Origin: Bacteroidetes bacterium UBA7692
GTDB taxonomy: Bacteria > Bacteroidota > Bacteroidia > Chitinophagales > LD1
Assembly: GCA_002482725.1 (NCBI GenBank)
Contig: DLGO01000139.1
Location: 1 to 21,960, forward strand
DNA: 21,960 nucleotides
Direction: 5' to 3'
Below are positions 1 to 7,544 of the stretch, one piece after another (positions within the stretch are counted from its first letter, which is position 1; every line of letters starts with the position of its first letter). The notes under the pieces were generated by a model. That model worked only from the letters and a program-made list of their open reading frames with translations, had not been told where the DNA came from and ran no database searches. Made by a program: the position numbers and the translations under genes.

Positions 1-632
1 ATCAGGTCCACCTTTTGTATATCTATTTCCGATGCTCCGGCAAAGTTGCCCACGCTGAAGTTCAACCCCGGGGCCTGGTTATCGCATCCATCCAGCAACT
101 GTAGCGAGCGCACAGGTGATGTTGAGTTGAAACCCCTTGTGTTTATCACCACAAATCCCAGCGATGCGGTAGTCATATCTACACCCTTCATCGCTCCCAA
201 TCCTTCGTAAAACGTGCTCGATGCAGTGTTCTTGATTTGCTGCAAGCCCATGCTCTCTACCGACAATGGGTTCTCTTTTTCCTTTTGTGTTATACGTGTA
301 TCAACTACTTCCACCTCACCTATCTGTGTTTCCGCTTCATCCAGCCTTACCTGAAACTGCTGTTTCAACCTGTCTGCCGATGCCACACTTACCTCTTGTT
401 GCGCATACCCTGTATAGGTAAATACCAATACAAATGGAGGAGCCTGATTCGCCTGAAACTTAAACTTACCGTCTATATCAGTTTGCGCACCGGTAGTAGT
501 TCCTTTTATAAAAACTGATGCTCCTATAAGCGGCTCTCCATTATTCTTATCAAACAGTATCCCAAAAACTTCCTGGGCGGAAATCGCAGTGAATAAGAAA
601 CTGAATATTACCAGTAGAAGTGCTTTTTGCAT
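1..632 (-). CDS. TonB-dependent outer membrane receptor, N-terminal part (partial)
   Basis: The reading frame starts at ATG 632-630 and runs off the left edge, so about 210 residues are visible. Residues 1-20 form a signal peptide ending in TAISAQ. Residues about 21-105 are a carboxypeptidase-regulatory-like beta-sandwich (GILFDKNNGEPLIGASVFIK, then TDIDGKF), usual in Bacteroidota receptors. From about 110 a TonB-like box region (GEVEVVDTRI) leads into a plug domain with GLQQIKN and the conserved VINTRGFNS. The missing part should be the 22-strand barrel. Such receptors import large or scarce ligands through the outer membrane using TonB energy; the ligand cannot be read from this piece. No SusD-like partner is visible on this side. 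hutU lies upstream in the same orientation, 225 bases away, too far to assume an operon. The family call is firm. Confidence 0.9.
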   Translation of the reverse strand, partial: MQKALLLVIFSFLFTAISAQEVFGILFDKNNGEPLIGASVFIKGTTTGAQTDIDGKFKFQANQAPPFVLVFTYTGYAQQEVSVASADRLKQQFQVRLDEAETQIGEVEVVDTRITQKEKENPLSVESMGLQQIKNTASSTFYEGLGAMKGVDMTTASLGFVVINTRGFNSTSPVRSLQLLDGCDNQAPGLNFSVGNFAGASEIDIQKVDL

Positions 633-704
633 ATTTTATCTATAAATTAAGAAAACCTTATTCCGGTTAAAAGGTTCGAAATAAGAAACTAAAGTATAAG
701 TTTC

Positions 705-767
705 AGCTGAAAAATAGTAATGGAGCAGGCATTTACACGCTCAATTTCCCATCATAGCTGAAAAATA
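705..767. repeat. 12-bp direct repeat upstream of the receptor gene
   Basis: The sequence AGCTGAAAAATA occurs at 705-716 and again exactly at 756-767, 51 bases apart, in the gap between hutU and the receptor gene. It sits 70-140 bases upstream of the receptor start, where regulator sites are common. It may be chance in AT-rich DNA. No clear -33/-7 promoter for the receptor was recognised in this gap. Confidence 0.3.
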
Positions 768-857
768 CTTTACTCATAAAACACTTGTAATACAACTCTC
801 TTTGCATTACTTTTTATCCAATGGATATAGCCTGTTTTTTTAGCTTTCGGCAATTAA

Positions 858-2507
858 TTACAGGTTCAATCCATACTTTTCACCTGTTTCCTTTGCCAGC
901 TCATAACCCGCGTCAGCATGGCGTATCACGCCCATAGCAGGGTCATTGTGCAGCACCCTTGCCAGTCGCTTTGCAGCATCATCGGTACCGTCCGCTACTA
1001 TCACCATACCTGCATGCAGACTATAGCCCATACCTACACCACCTCCATGGTGGAAACTCACCCAGCTCGCACCACCTGCTGTATTTATCAAAGCATTCAG
1101 TATCGGCCAGTCTGCCACGGCATCGCTGCCATCCATCATCGCCTCTGTTTCTCTGTTCGGGCTGGCCACCGATCCGGTATCCAGGTGGTCGCGGCCTATC
1201 ACTATCGGGGCCTTCACTTTGCCTTCTTTCACCAGTTGGTTAAATGCCAATCCTGCTATTTCTCTATCACCCATACCCAGCCAACATATCCGCGCAGGCA
1301 ATCCCTGAAAAGCAATGCGTTCCTTTGCCATCGCCAGCCACCTCAGTAGTCCTGTATTGTTGGGAAAAAGCTCCTTCAGCTTTTCATCGCATACATGTAT
1401 GTCATTTTCATCACCGCTCAGCGCCACAAAGCGGAAAGGCCCTTTGCCCTCACAAAACAATGGCCTGATATATGCTGGCACAAAACCGGGGAAGCTAAAT
1501 GCATTCTCCACATTCCTTTTATCCTTTGCCTGCCCCCGCAGGTTATTGCCATAGTCAAATGTTATGGCGCCGCGCTCCATCAGCTGTATCATCAGGCGCA
1601 CATGCTTCGCCATGGTATCCAGTGCCCGCTTGCGGTATTCATCTGCATCGGCCTCCCTCAGCGCATTAGCCTCCGCCACGCTCAGCCCTTCGGGAAAATA
1701 CCCCACCAGCTCATCATGTGCCGAGGTCTGGTCGGTAAGCGTATCAGGCGTTATATTCCTTTCCAGCAATCGTTCCAATAGCTCCACCACATTGCACTGC
1801 ACCCCTATCGACACAGCCTCGCCCCTTTGTTTTGCCGCCAGGCTCCAATCTATGGCCTCATCTATATCGGCACTCCACTTATCCAGGTAGCGGGTCTCTA
1901 CGCGCTTCTCTATGCGCCAAGGCTCCATCTCAGCTATCAGTGCCACACCTTCGTTCATCGTTATCGCCAGTGGCTGCGCGCCACCCATGCCCCCCAGCCC
2001 TGCCGTTACATTCAGCGTGCCTTTCAGCGTACCATTGTAGTGCAGGTTCGCCAGCGACAGGAACGTTTCGTATGTACCCTGCACTATGCCTTGTGTACCT
2101 ATATATATCCATGAGCCGGCAGTCATTTGCCCGTACATCATAAGCCCCTTTGCTTCCAGCTCGTTAAAGTGCTCCCAGTTGGCCCAGCGGCCCACCAGGT
2201 TACTATTCGCTATTATCACCCTTGGTGCATCTTTATGGCTGCGCATGATGCCCACAGGCTTGCCGCTTTGCACCAGCAGGGTTTCATCCTCCTCCAGGCT
2301 TTTCAGGCTGACCACTATTTTATCATAGGCCTCCCAATTGCGGGCCGCCTTACCCCTACCGCCATACACTACCAAATCCTCCGGCCGCTCTGCCACATCC
2401 GGGTCCAGGTTATTCATCATCATCCTTAGTGCCGCCTCCTGCACCCATCCCTTGGTATGTAGCTCCGTTCCCGTATATGCCCTTATCACTCTTTTTGCCG
2501 TTTCCAT
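858..2507 (-). CDS. hutU: Urocanate hydratase (urocanase)
   Basis: This cytoplasmic NAD-dependent enzyme converts urocanate to 4-imidazolone-5-propionate, the second step of histidine degradation. The sequence follows the Pseudomonas-type urocanase almost end to end: LVVYGGRGKAARNWE (NAD contact), IANSNLV, GLMMYGQMTAGSWIYIG, TAGLGGMGGAQP, DQTSAHDEL, FDYGNNLRGQA, FPGFVPAYIRPLFCEG, LPARICWLGMG with the catalytic cysteine, VIGRDHLD and SFHHGGGVGMGYS. I start it at ATG 2507-2505 (549 residues), matching the family N terminus. A TTG at 2567 adds 20 residues and has an AGGAG five bases before it, so the longer form cannot be excluded. It is the short form of about 550 residues, not the 660-670-residue type of many Bacteroidota. 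No hutH, hutI or hutG lies beside it in the window. Identification is very secure. Confidence 0.97.
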   Translation of the reverse strand: METAKRVIRAYTGTELHTKGWVQEAALRMMMNNLDPDVAERPEDLVVYGGRGKAARNWEAYDKIVVSLKSLEEDETLLVQSGKPVGIMRSHKDAPRVIIANSNLVGRWANWEHFNELEAKGLMMYGQMTAGSWIYIGTQGIVQGTYETFLSLANLHYNGTLKGTLNVTAGLGGMGGAQPLAITMNEGVALIAEMEPWRIEKRVETRYLDKWSADIDEAIDWSLAAKQRGEAVSIGVQCNVVELLERLLERNITPDTLTDQTSAHDELVGYFPEGLSVAEANALREADADEYRKRALDTMAKHVRLMIQLMERGAITFDYGNNLRGQAKDKRNVENAFSFPGFVPAYIRPLFCEGKGPFRFVALSGDENDIHVCDEKLKELFPNNTGLLRWLAMAKERIAFQGLPARICWLGMGDREIAGLAFNQLVKEGKVKAPIVIGRDHLDTGSVASPNRETEAMMDGSDAVADWPILNALINTAGGASWVSFHHGGGVGMGYSLHAGMVIVADGTDDAAKRLARVLHNDPAMGVIRHADAGYELAKETGEKYGLNL

Positions 2508-2598
2508 ATCTAACTCTTTTATTTCTACTAAAAATCCTGTTACGAGATTAATAAATTCTATGCTCAAAAATGCTCCTATCTAAATCTCCGTAATACTC

Positions 2599-2629
2599 CA
2601 AATTGACAGTGAATTCGGCATACCGCAAA
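2599..2629 (-). promoter_or_regulatory. Predicted Bacteroidota-type promoter of hutU
   Basis: On the minus strand there is TTTG (2629-2626), 19 bases, then TCAATTTG (2606-2599), one mismatch from the Bacteroidota -7 consensus TAnnTTTG. Transcription should start near 2592-2595. That leaves a leader of about 25 bases to the TTG candidate or about 85 to the ATG. The spacing fits the consensus; use is inferred. Confidence 0.55.
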
Positions 2630-2657
2630 AATGGCTGTGATTGAAGGAAATCGCGCC

Positions 2658-2767
2658 CATTTTGATGGTACTTTCCACACCGCTTATCCATCCCCACCCG
2701 TTATCCCTCAACACTTTACACACTTCATCATGATGGCTAAATCAACTATCATTTTGATGGTAAAATC
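2658..2767. repeat. Degenerate TTTTGATGGTAAAATC-type repeats
   Basis: Three related units occur: 2658-2670, 2731-2743 and 2750-2767. The first and third share 13 identical bases. The second and third are in tandem with a 24-base period and differ at a few positions. They lie between the hutU promoter and the transposase remnant. They could be operator sites, decayed IS-end sequence or chance. Confidence 0.4.
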
Positions 2768-2897
2768 GACTTATCCTTCATCCTTTTCTCCTTGGTGGGT
2801 GTCTCCACCACAACTGTTCGAAAGATTACAAGTTCACTCTAATTATTGATAATGAATGTGTTAAGATGTTTTAGTAGCGATTAATCATCGGAATTTT

Positions 2898-4072
2898 ATG
2901 TCTATGGAATCAAACATTATCTCTTATACCAAACTGCCTTTTTGGAAGAGTTGGCTATAGGCACTAACGTCAATAAACACTCTAAGAAATCTCAGGGAGA
3001 GGTGGTTTTTAAATTACTAATCTTTTGCATTTTATCTCACACAACCAATAGCTTAAGGACGATAGAATCCCCTTATGAATCCAGGATTTCTAAATTATTG
3101 AATAACGAGATTGAGTCAAAAAAGAAGGTGAGATTTAGTTCCATTAGTGAAAGATTAAGTAATTACAAGAGTGATTGTTTTGAGCGATTATATGAAGCCT
3201 GTTTGAGTATTTATAGAAATGAAATTGAAGAACTTAAATCTTCTGTAATCCGCTTTGAATCTACAATAGATGCCCTTTCAAGTAAGCTTTTACAAATTAC
3301 TTATAACCTTAACGGTGGAGATGCAGCTCATGTCAAACAGTTAAAATTTATAGTTGGATTTTCCAAACTGCCCATAGCAGCAAATTTTTTCAGAGAACAG
3401 ACATACTCTAGTGAAAATACGGCATTAGGACAAACGGTTGTAAGGTACAATTCAATAAAATCTTATGTTATAAAAGTATTTGACAGGGGTATTACTTCAC
3501 GCAAGATATATGATGATCTATAGGAGAAAAAATCTCCTTTTATATATAGATTGAGTTCTAGATTCAAGCATGATATAGATGAGGAAATCGTATTGCCCGA
3601 AGGCATACAAACAGATACTTCATTCATCACTTCTGACCAATAGATATACTCATTTAAGGAACATTATATAAAGTCAAAATACCCTGTACGCTGTAGTAGC
3701 ACAGTACGCAAGCTGGATAGTAAGCCTATCTCTTTTGTAACAAACATATCAGAGTTGCCCGCTGAGTAAATTACAGAACTATATAAACGCAGGTGGGACA
3801 TCGAAGTATTCTTTAAGTTTTTGAAACAGGAGCAAAATTTTTCTCACCTGGTTAATCGTAGTGAAAATGGCATAAGGGTAATGCTATACTGCACGCTTAT
3901 CGCAGCTATTCTATTACTTGTTTATAAAAAGAAAAACAATCTGACCGGATATAAAATAATGAAGGTTAAGTTTCTTATACAGCTTGAAAATGCAATTATG
4001 AGAGACATCGTGATAATGTGCGGTGACGGTCTTGAATCATTTAATACGCGATTTGGAATTTCCTCTTCATAA
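2898..4072 (+). pseudogene. IS4-family transposase, decayed
   Basis: An IS4-type DDE transposase of roughly 390 codons can be followed through one frame. From N to C terminus one sees KHSKKSQGEVVFKLLIFCIL, RFSSISERL, RFESTIDALSSKL (first catalytic block), VFDRGITSRK (second), and YKRRWDIEVFFKFLKQ, which matches the IS4 YREK signature exactly (Y at 3782, R 3791, E 3803, K 3824). It is broken by TAG 3521-3523, TAG 3641-3643 and TAA 3767-3769, all in frame. The likely N terminus MSMESNIISYTKLPFWKSW lies in another frame from ATG 2898, so a frameshift near 2940-2955 is also likely. The first catalytic aspartate appears as glutamate (codon 3257-3259). The region is visibly more AT-rich than its neighbours. 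Terminal inverted repeats and target duplication were not found, so element ends are unknown. Automatic callers may list 2942-3523 and 3821-4072 as two small proteins. Confidence 0.9.
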
Positions 4073-4303
4073 ATTTCTTCCGAAACACTTATGATGAAGA
4101 CGCCAACCCCTGCGGTGGAAATGGGAGGGTGATGAGGGAGATTGGAGAAACAGAGCGGGTAGCGGAGGATAACAGCCGATAATAGTGGGTCGATAAGCGA
4201 CCGGGAATATTCTTTGAAATATGGAAAGTATGTTGATGATGATAGTATAATGGGGCGGTGCAGGCAAAAAAAACACCCCTCTACATGATGCAGATATACC
4301 ATC

Positions 4304-4334
4304 TTGATTTTGTTTGCAGAAATATATATCTTAG
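4304..4334 (+). promoter_or_regulatory. Possible promoter of the PKD lipoprotein gene
   Basis: TTG (4304-4306), 20 bases, then TATCTTAG (4327-4334), one mismatch from TAnnTTTG. A start near 4340 would give a leader of about 17 bases before ATG 4357. The match is imperfect and the region AT-rich, so this is tentative. Confidence 0.35.
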
Positions 4335-4356
4335 TAAATCTGATAACCACAATAGC

Positions 4357-5004
4357 ATGAAAATAAAAAACACTTTTACCGCTATACTCATACTTGTATT
4401 ATTTGCCGGTACACTCATCGGGTGCAAGAAAACGGAAAAGGGCATCTGCTTTTCGGATTATGAGGATTATATAGAGAGGGTTGATGTGGGCTACGCTTTC
4501 AGGTTCTATGATTGTACGTATGAGCCTAATACCCTTTGGTCTTTTGGCGATGGCACCTATAGCAGCGATAAAGATGTTTACCACACCTATACAGAGCCGG
4601 GCATCTACCCTGTCAGGCTTGTTTCTTCCTCTGCAAATTCATCATCGTCGGTAGAAAAAACCATGGTGGTAAAGGGCTGTGCGCCGCGCTTTTCGGGAGA
4701 TGTGTGCGAAGAAAATATAACGTATTGGTTTGAAGGTGAGTTCCGTGCAACGGAAAAAAGGAATGATAGCGTAGAGCGTTCTTTTGCAATGAATATAATT
4801 CGACATCCCGTATATACCTCCAGATTGATGATACTGGATTTCCCTTATAAAGGAGATACCATGCAGGGGATTTTTACCAGCCCGAATACGTTTTATTTCA
4901 GGACAGGCACCTGCTCCGGGCTTAGCCCCGATGGGGAGCTCATCGTAAGTTATGAGAAACCGGGGGAGCAGGGTACTTTTAATGGGATATGGAAAAAGTA
5001 TTGA
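4357..5004 (+). CDS. Lipoprotein with PKD domain
   Basis: Start taken at ATG 4357, giving 215 residues; the frame is open further upstream, but only this start places a signal peptide at the N terminus. Residues 1-23 are a lipoprotein signal (lipobox LIGC, Cys23). Residues about 38-112 form a PKD-type beta-sandwich with the hallmark LWSFGDGTYSS and YHTYTEPGIYPVRLV. The remaining hundred residues (YWFEGEFRA to GTFNGIWKKY) look like a beta-rich domain I do not recognise; the final FNGIWKK resembles the strand ends of lipocalin-like lipoproteins. PKD domains usually mediate binding at the cell surface. Substrate and partner are unknown. It is followed by a second lipoprotein gene in the same direction after 85 bases, and preceded by the IS remnant. 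Export and the PKD fold are well supported; role unknown. Confidence 0.8.
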   Translation: MKIKNTFTAILILVLFAGTLIGCKKTEKGICFSDYEDYIERVDVGYAFRFYDCTYEPNTLWSFGDGTYSSDKDVYHTYTEPGIYPVRLVSSSANSSSSVEKTMVVKGCAPRFSGDVCEENITYWFEGEFRATEKRNDSVERSFAMNIIRHPVYTSRLMILDFPYKGDTMQGIFTSPNTFYFRTGTCSGLSPDGELIVSYEKPGEQGTFNGIWKKY

Positions 5005-5089
5005 TGCTGAATGATTATAATGTACCTGTAGTAAGGTAGATTCAAAACAATTTGTTTTTTTGCGGCCTTAAAATTTAAAAAGTAACTCT

Positions 5090-6019
5090 ATGAAAAAAAT
5101 CGCTCTGCTGGCCATGATTATATGCATGATGGCTTCGTGCAAAAAGGCTGATGAAGTTAAAAAGAATGCATGCGGCATTCCTGATTATACCATTACAGTG
5201 GATAAGTCAACCGCCAGGATTATAATAACCAATATAGATGGTGAACCATTTGCTTATTCGCTGGTACACTATGGCCCTGTTGGTTTTGATCCTGCAAGAA
5301 CAGGCTATTTACAAGCGTTGGATTCTGTCCGTATTTACGATCTTGTGAATGGAAAATATGATGTGTATGTAGAAGGGAATTGTGGCCCTGATAATTTTAC
5401 GGAATTGGTTGGGCCAAAAAGTTTTTTAGTAACCAACGGAAAGTATGTAAATGTCAATTGTGGTAAGCCTGCAAATGTTACCATAAATGAAAGTTTGAAT
5501 CTTGAGCTTAATTGGAACACAGGTAATAATGCTAATTATTATGAGGTAGCATATGGTTTACAGGGTTTTAATCCTGATACAGCGCAGCATTTTTTTTCCA
5601 GTAGTAACAGGTACAATGAATTTGCGGTTTATAAAGATAAAATATACGATTACTATGTACGGTCGAACTGTGGTGGCAATGGCTACAGCGAATGGTCGGA
5701 TGTAAAAACTTTTAAGGCGAACTTTAATTATAATGTGATAACCTGTAAGCCGATTAAAGGTTTTACATGGAATATGGCTTCGGATAAGACTATCACCGTA
5801 GAGTGGAGCGATACTACAGGCATTGGTTGGCAATTTAGTTACAATAAGGGAACTAATTCGCAAACAGGCCCAACTTCAAGCGTTACATATAGCTTAGTTG
5901 AGCCAAGCGAATGGTTTCAGAGCAATGGTAAGCCACAGACGATTTATGTGTATCTCCGTTCTAAATGCGAGGATGGTAATTATACATCGTGGTACAATGA
6001 TTCTATAGTAATTCAGTAA
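5090..6019 (+). CDS. Lipoprotein with three fibronectin type III-like repeats
   Basis: This 309-residue protein has a lipoprotein signal with lipobox MASC (Cys17). The rest is three repeats of about 85-90 residues: about 27-117, 125-210 and 219-309. Each begins near a cysteine (CGIPDYTIT, CGKPANVTI, CKPIKGFTW) and ends with a matching strand pair (YDVYVEGNCG, YDYYVRSNCGGNGYSEWS, IYVYLRSKCEDGNYTSWY), typical of Bacteroidota FN3 modules. Repeats 1 and 2 also share YGxxGFxP. Two cysteines per repeat could form a disulphide outside the cytoplasm; this is inferred. Such proteins are usually surface adhesion or scaffold proteins; no catalytic motif is visible. It has its own A-rich upstream region and may be transcribed separately from the PKD lipoprotein before it. 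Confidence 0.82.
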   Translation: MKKIALLAMIICMMASCKKADEVKKNACGIPDYTITVDKSTARIIITNIDGEPFAYSLVHYGPVGFDPARTGYLQALDSVRIYDLVNGKYDVYVEGNCGPDNFTELVGPKSFLVTNGKYVNVNCGKPANVTINESLNLELNWNTGNNANYYEVAYGLQGFNPDTAQHFFSSSNRYNEFAVYKDKIYDYYVRSNCGGNGYSEWSDVKTFKANFNYNVITCKPIKGFTWNMASDKTITVEWSDTTGIGWQFSYNKGTNSQTGPTSSVTYSLVEPSEWFQSNGKPQTIYVYLRSKCEDGNYTSWYNDSIVIQ

Positions 6020-6153
6020 ATGCTGTATTGCTGTATGAGGTGTATTGCTTATCTATACATTCGATAGGTCAAATTTACCCTGTGCGTTGGTTGGCGGTTA
6101 CAAAGTTTTTACAAATAACCGTAACTATGTGCCCTAATAAATAGTTAAATATT

Positions 6154-6774
6154 ATGTACAAAGGATTACTGCATACGCATACATTGGTGGTTACACTTTT
6201 CCTGATCCACTATATAGTAAAAACAGTGTTGCTGGTAGGCAATAAGAACGAGAAGCTGGCGAACTACAGCAAGAAGACCAAGGTGCCGGAAATGATCATC
6301 AGCTTCCTGTTCCTGCTTACAGGTATAGGTATGCTGGCTATGGGTGCGGGTACGAACACTTTGTTCTTTGTGAAAATAGCACTGGTGGTTGCCTCTATAC
6401 CATTGGCGGTAGTAGGCTTCAAGAAAAGCAATAAAGTGCTGGCGGTATTGTCGGTAGTATTTTTGTTTGGCGCATACGGCCTGGCTGAAGTGAGCAAAAA
6501 GCAGAAGTCTGAAGTGAAGGTAGATACATCGAATATGGCAGCAAGCAACCTGGAGAAGGGCAAGCTGATATACCAGAGCAACTGTACCAACTGCCATGGT
6601 GCATCGGGCAATGCCATGCTGGCAGGAGCAAAGGACCTGACGATAAGCACGCTATCGCCGGATGAAGCAAAAGATGTGATAAAAAACGGACGCGGCAGCA
6701 TGCAGGCGTACCCTACGCTAAGCGATGATGAGCTAAGCGGATTGGTGGAGTATATAGCAGTACTGAAAAAGTAG
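6154..6774 (+). CDS. Membrane-anchored c-type cytochrome with SirB-like N-terminal domain
   Basis: The first 112 of 206 residues form four predicted membrane helices (about 6-28, 45-65, 70-88, 93-111) with early histidines (H7, H9, H19), resembling the SirB/DUF420-like membrane domain. A charged linker (SKKQKSEVKVD) leads to a single cytochrome c domain at about 132-206, with the haem site CTNCH (C144, C147, H148). The likely distal methionine is M183 in GRGSMQAYP, and the domain ends with LSGLVEYIAVLKK. The haem domain should face the periplasm and carry electrons, perhaps to a terminal oxidase; the partner cannot be read from the context. A MarC-family gene follows after 35 bases and may share its transcript. 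The haem domain is certain; the name of the membrane domain is a resemblance only. Confidence 0.85.
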   Translation: MYKGLLHTHTLVVTLFLIHYIVKTVLLVGNKNEKLANYSKKTKVPEMIISFLFLLTGIGMLAMGAGTNTLFFVKIALVVASIPLAVVGFKKSNKVLAVLSVVFLFGAYGLAEVSKKQKSEVKVDTSNMAASNLEKGKLIYQSNCTNCHGASGNAMLAGAKDLTISTLSPDEAKDVIKNGRGSMQAYPTLSDDELSGLVEYIAVLKK

Positions 6775-6809
6775 GCGGTCGTAATTATTTAAAAAAGTAA
6801 AGAGATATA

Positions 6810-7394
6810 GTGTTTTCACTGGCAGACATATTAACGGTTACATTTTCCCTATTTGCTGTAATAGACATATTGGGCAATATACCCGTGGTGCTAAGCATGA
6901 AGCACAAGAAGGTGCATTTTCACCCGGGCATAGCTACGGCATTTGCGGCATTCCTGATGATACTGTTCCTGTTTGGCGGTGAGCAGTTCCTGAAGCTGAT
7001 GGGTGTGGATGTGCAGTCGTTTGGCGTGGCTGGCTCTATAGTTATCTTCATCATAGGGCTGGAGATGATATTGGGCCGCAGTTTTTTTAAAAACGATGGC
7101 GACCTGGGCAATAGTGGAAGTATTATTCCATTGGCGTTTCCCATGCTGGCAGGGGCGGGAACACTAACAACGATTATGTCGATGCGCTCGGTGTACAGCA
7201 TACCCAATATCATAATAGGCATACTCATCAACCTGGTGATAGTATATGTGGTGCTGAATGCTGCTGACTGGCTGGAGGCACGCCTGGGCAAAATAGTGCT
7301 TCATGCTATGAATAAATTTTTTGGTGTGATACTGGTAGCACTGGCCATTAAAATATTTGCGGCATCTATTATGATGTTCCCGGGCTTCAAATAG
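6810..7394 (+). CDS. MarC/UPF0056 family integral membrane protein
   Basis: 194 residues from a GTG start at 6810. The N terminus (FSLADILTVTFSLFAVIDIL) matches the family, so the GTG start is favoured. About six hydrophobic helices are seen, with the family segments VIDILGNIPV, GEQFLKLMGVD, IVIFIIGLEMILGR, IIPLAFPMLAGAGTLTTIM and NKFFGVILVALAIKIFAA. MarC proteins were once linked to antibiotic resistance in E. coli, which was not upheld; their substrate is unknown, so a transporter label is only by family name. It follows the cytochrome gene closely. Nothing suggests truncation. Confidence 0.9.
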   Translation: MFSLADILTVTFSLFAVIDILGNIPVVLSMKHKKVHFHPGIATAFAAFLMILFLFGGEQFLKLMGVDVQSFGVAGSIVIFIIGLEMILGRSFFKNDGDLGNSGSIIPLAFPMLAGAGTLTTIMSMRSVYSIPNIIIGILINLVIVYVVLNAADWLEARLGKIVLHAMNKFFGVILVALAIKIFAASIMMFPGFK

Positions 7395-7544
7395 GAAGGT
7401 GAGAAGGGGCACTAAACATTGGCTTTGCAATTTTTGTTTAAGGAAACGGGCAGTTTTTTTGAACAAAATGGTCTTTAACAAATTAATCCCATGAATAATA
7501 GGATAGGAACATAAAAGCCCTATACTTGCTTTATAAATAGTTGA

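Larger units (their letters stand above)
2508..2897. other. Gene-free stretch with short imperfect repeats
   Basis: No convincing gene is seen here. It holds the hutU promoter and a set of short repeats: CATTTTGATGGTA at 2658-2670 and again at 2750-2762, and TGATGGcTAAATC (2731-2743) against TGATGGtAAAATC (2755-2767), a 24-base shift. CTTATCC follows both long copies. A six-base stem, TGGTGG/CCACCA, lies at 2793-2810. An open frame at 2631-2849 has no recognisable protein character. The stretch may include the left flank of the IS remnant; no inverted repeat matching its right side was found. Confidence 0.5.

Noticed and set aside
237..518. A 93-codon plus-strand open frame at the left edge
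   Set aside because: It is antisense to the TonB-receptor coding sequence, whose translation is continuous and matches its family throughout.
819..857. Hairpin TATCC-AAT-GGATA followed by a T-run as a terminator
   Set aside because: The T-run is on the plus strand, but the genes on both sides are on the minus strand, where no T-run follows; the stem is only five to six pairs.
918..2583. Several long open frames on the plus strand opposite hutU
   Set aside because: They lie wholly inside or antisense to a gene with clear conserved motifs, show no protein-family features and are explained by the codon composition of hutU.
3521..3769. Stop-codon recoding or programmed readthrough in the transposase
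   Set aside because: Both TAG and TAA occur in one gene, no other gene in the window has in-frame stops, and there is also a frameshift and a lost catalytic aspartate. Decay is the simpler reading.
4073..4356. A possible further gene or IS right end
   Set aside because: Open frames here lack any recognisable protein features, and no inverted repeat with the left side of the transposase region was found by eye.
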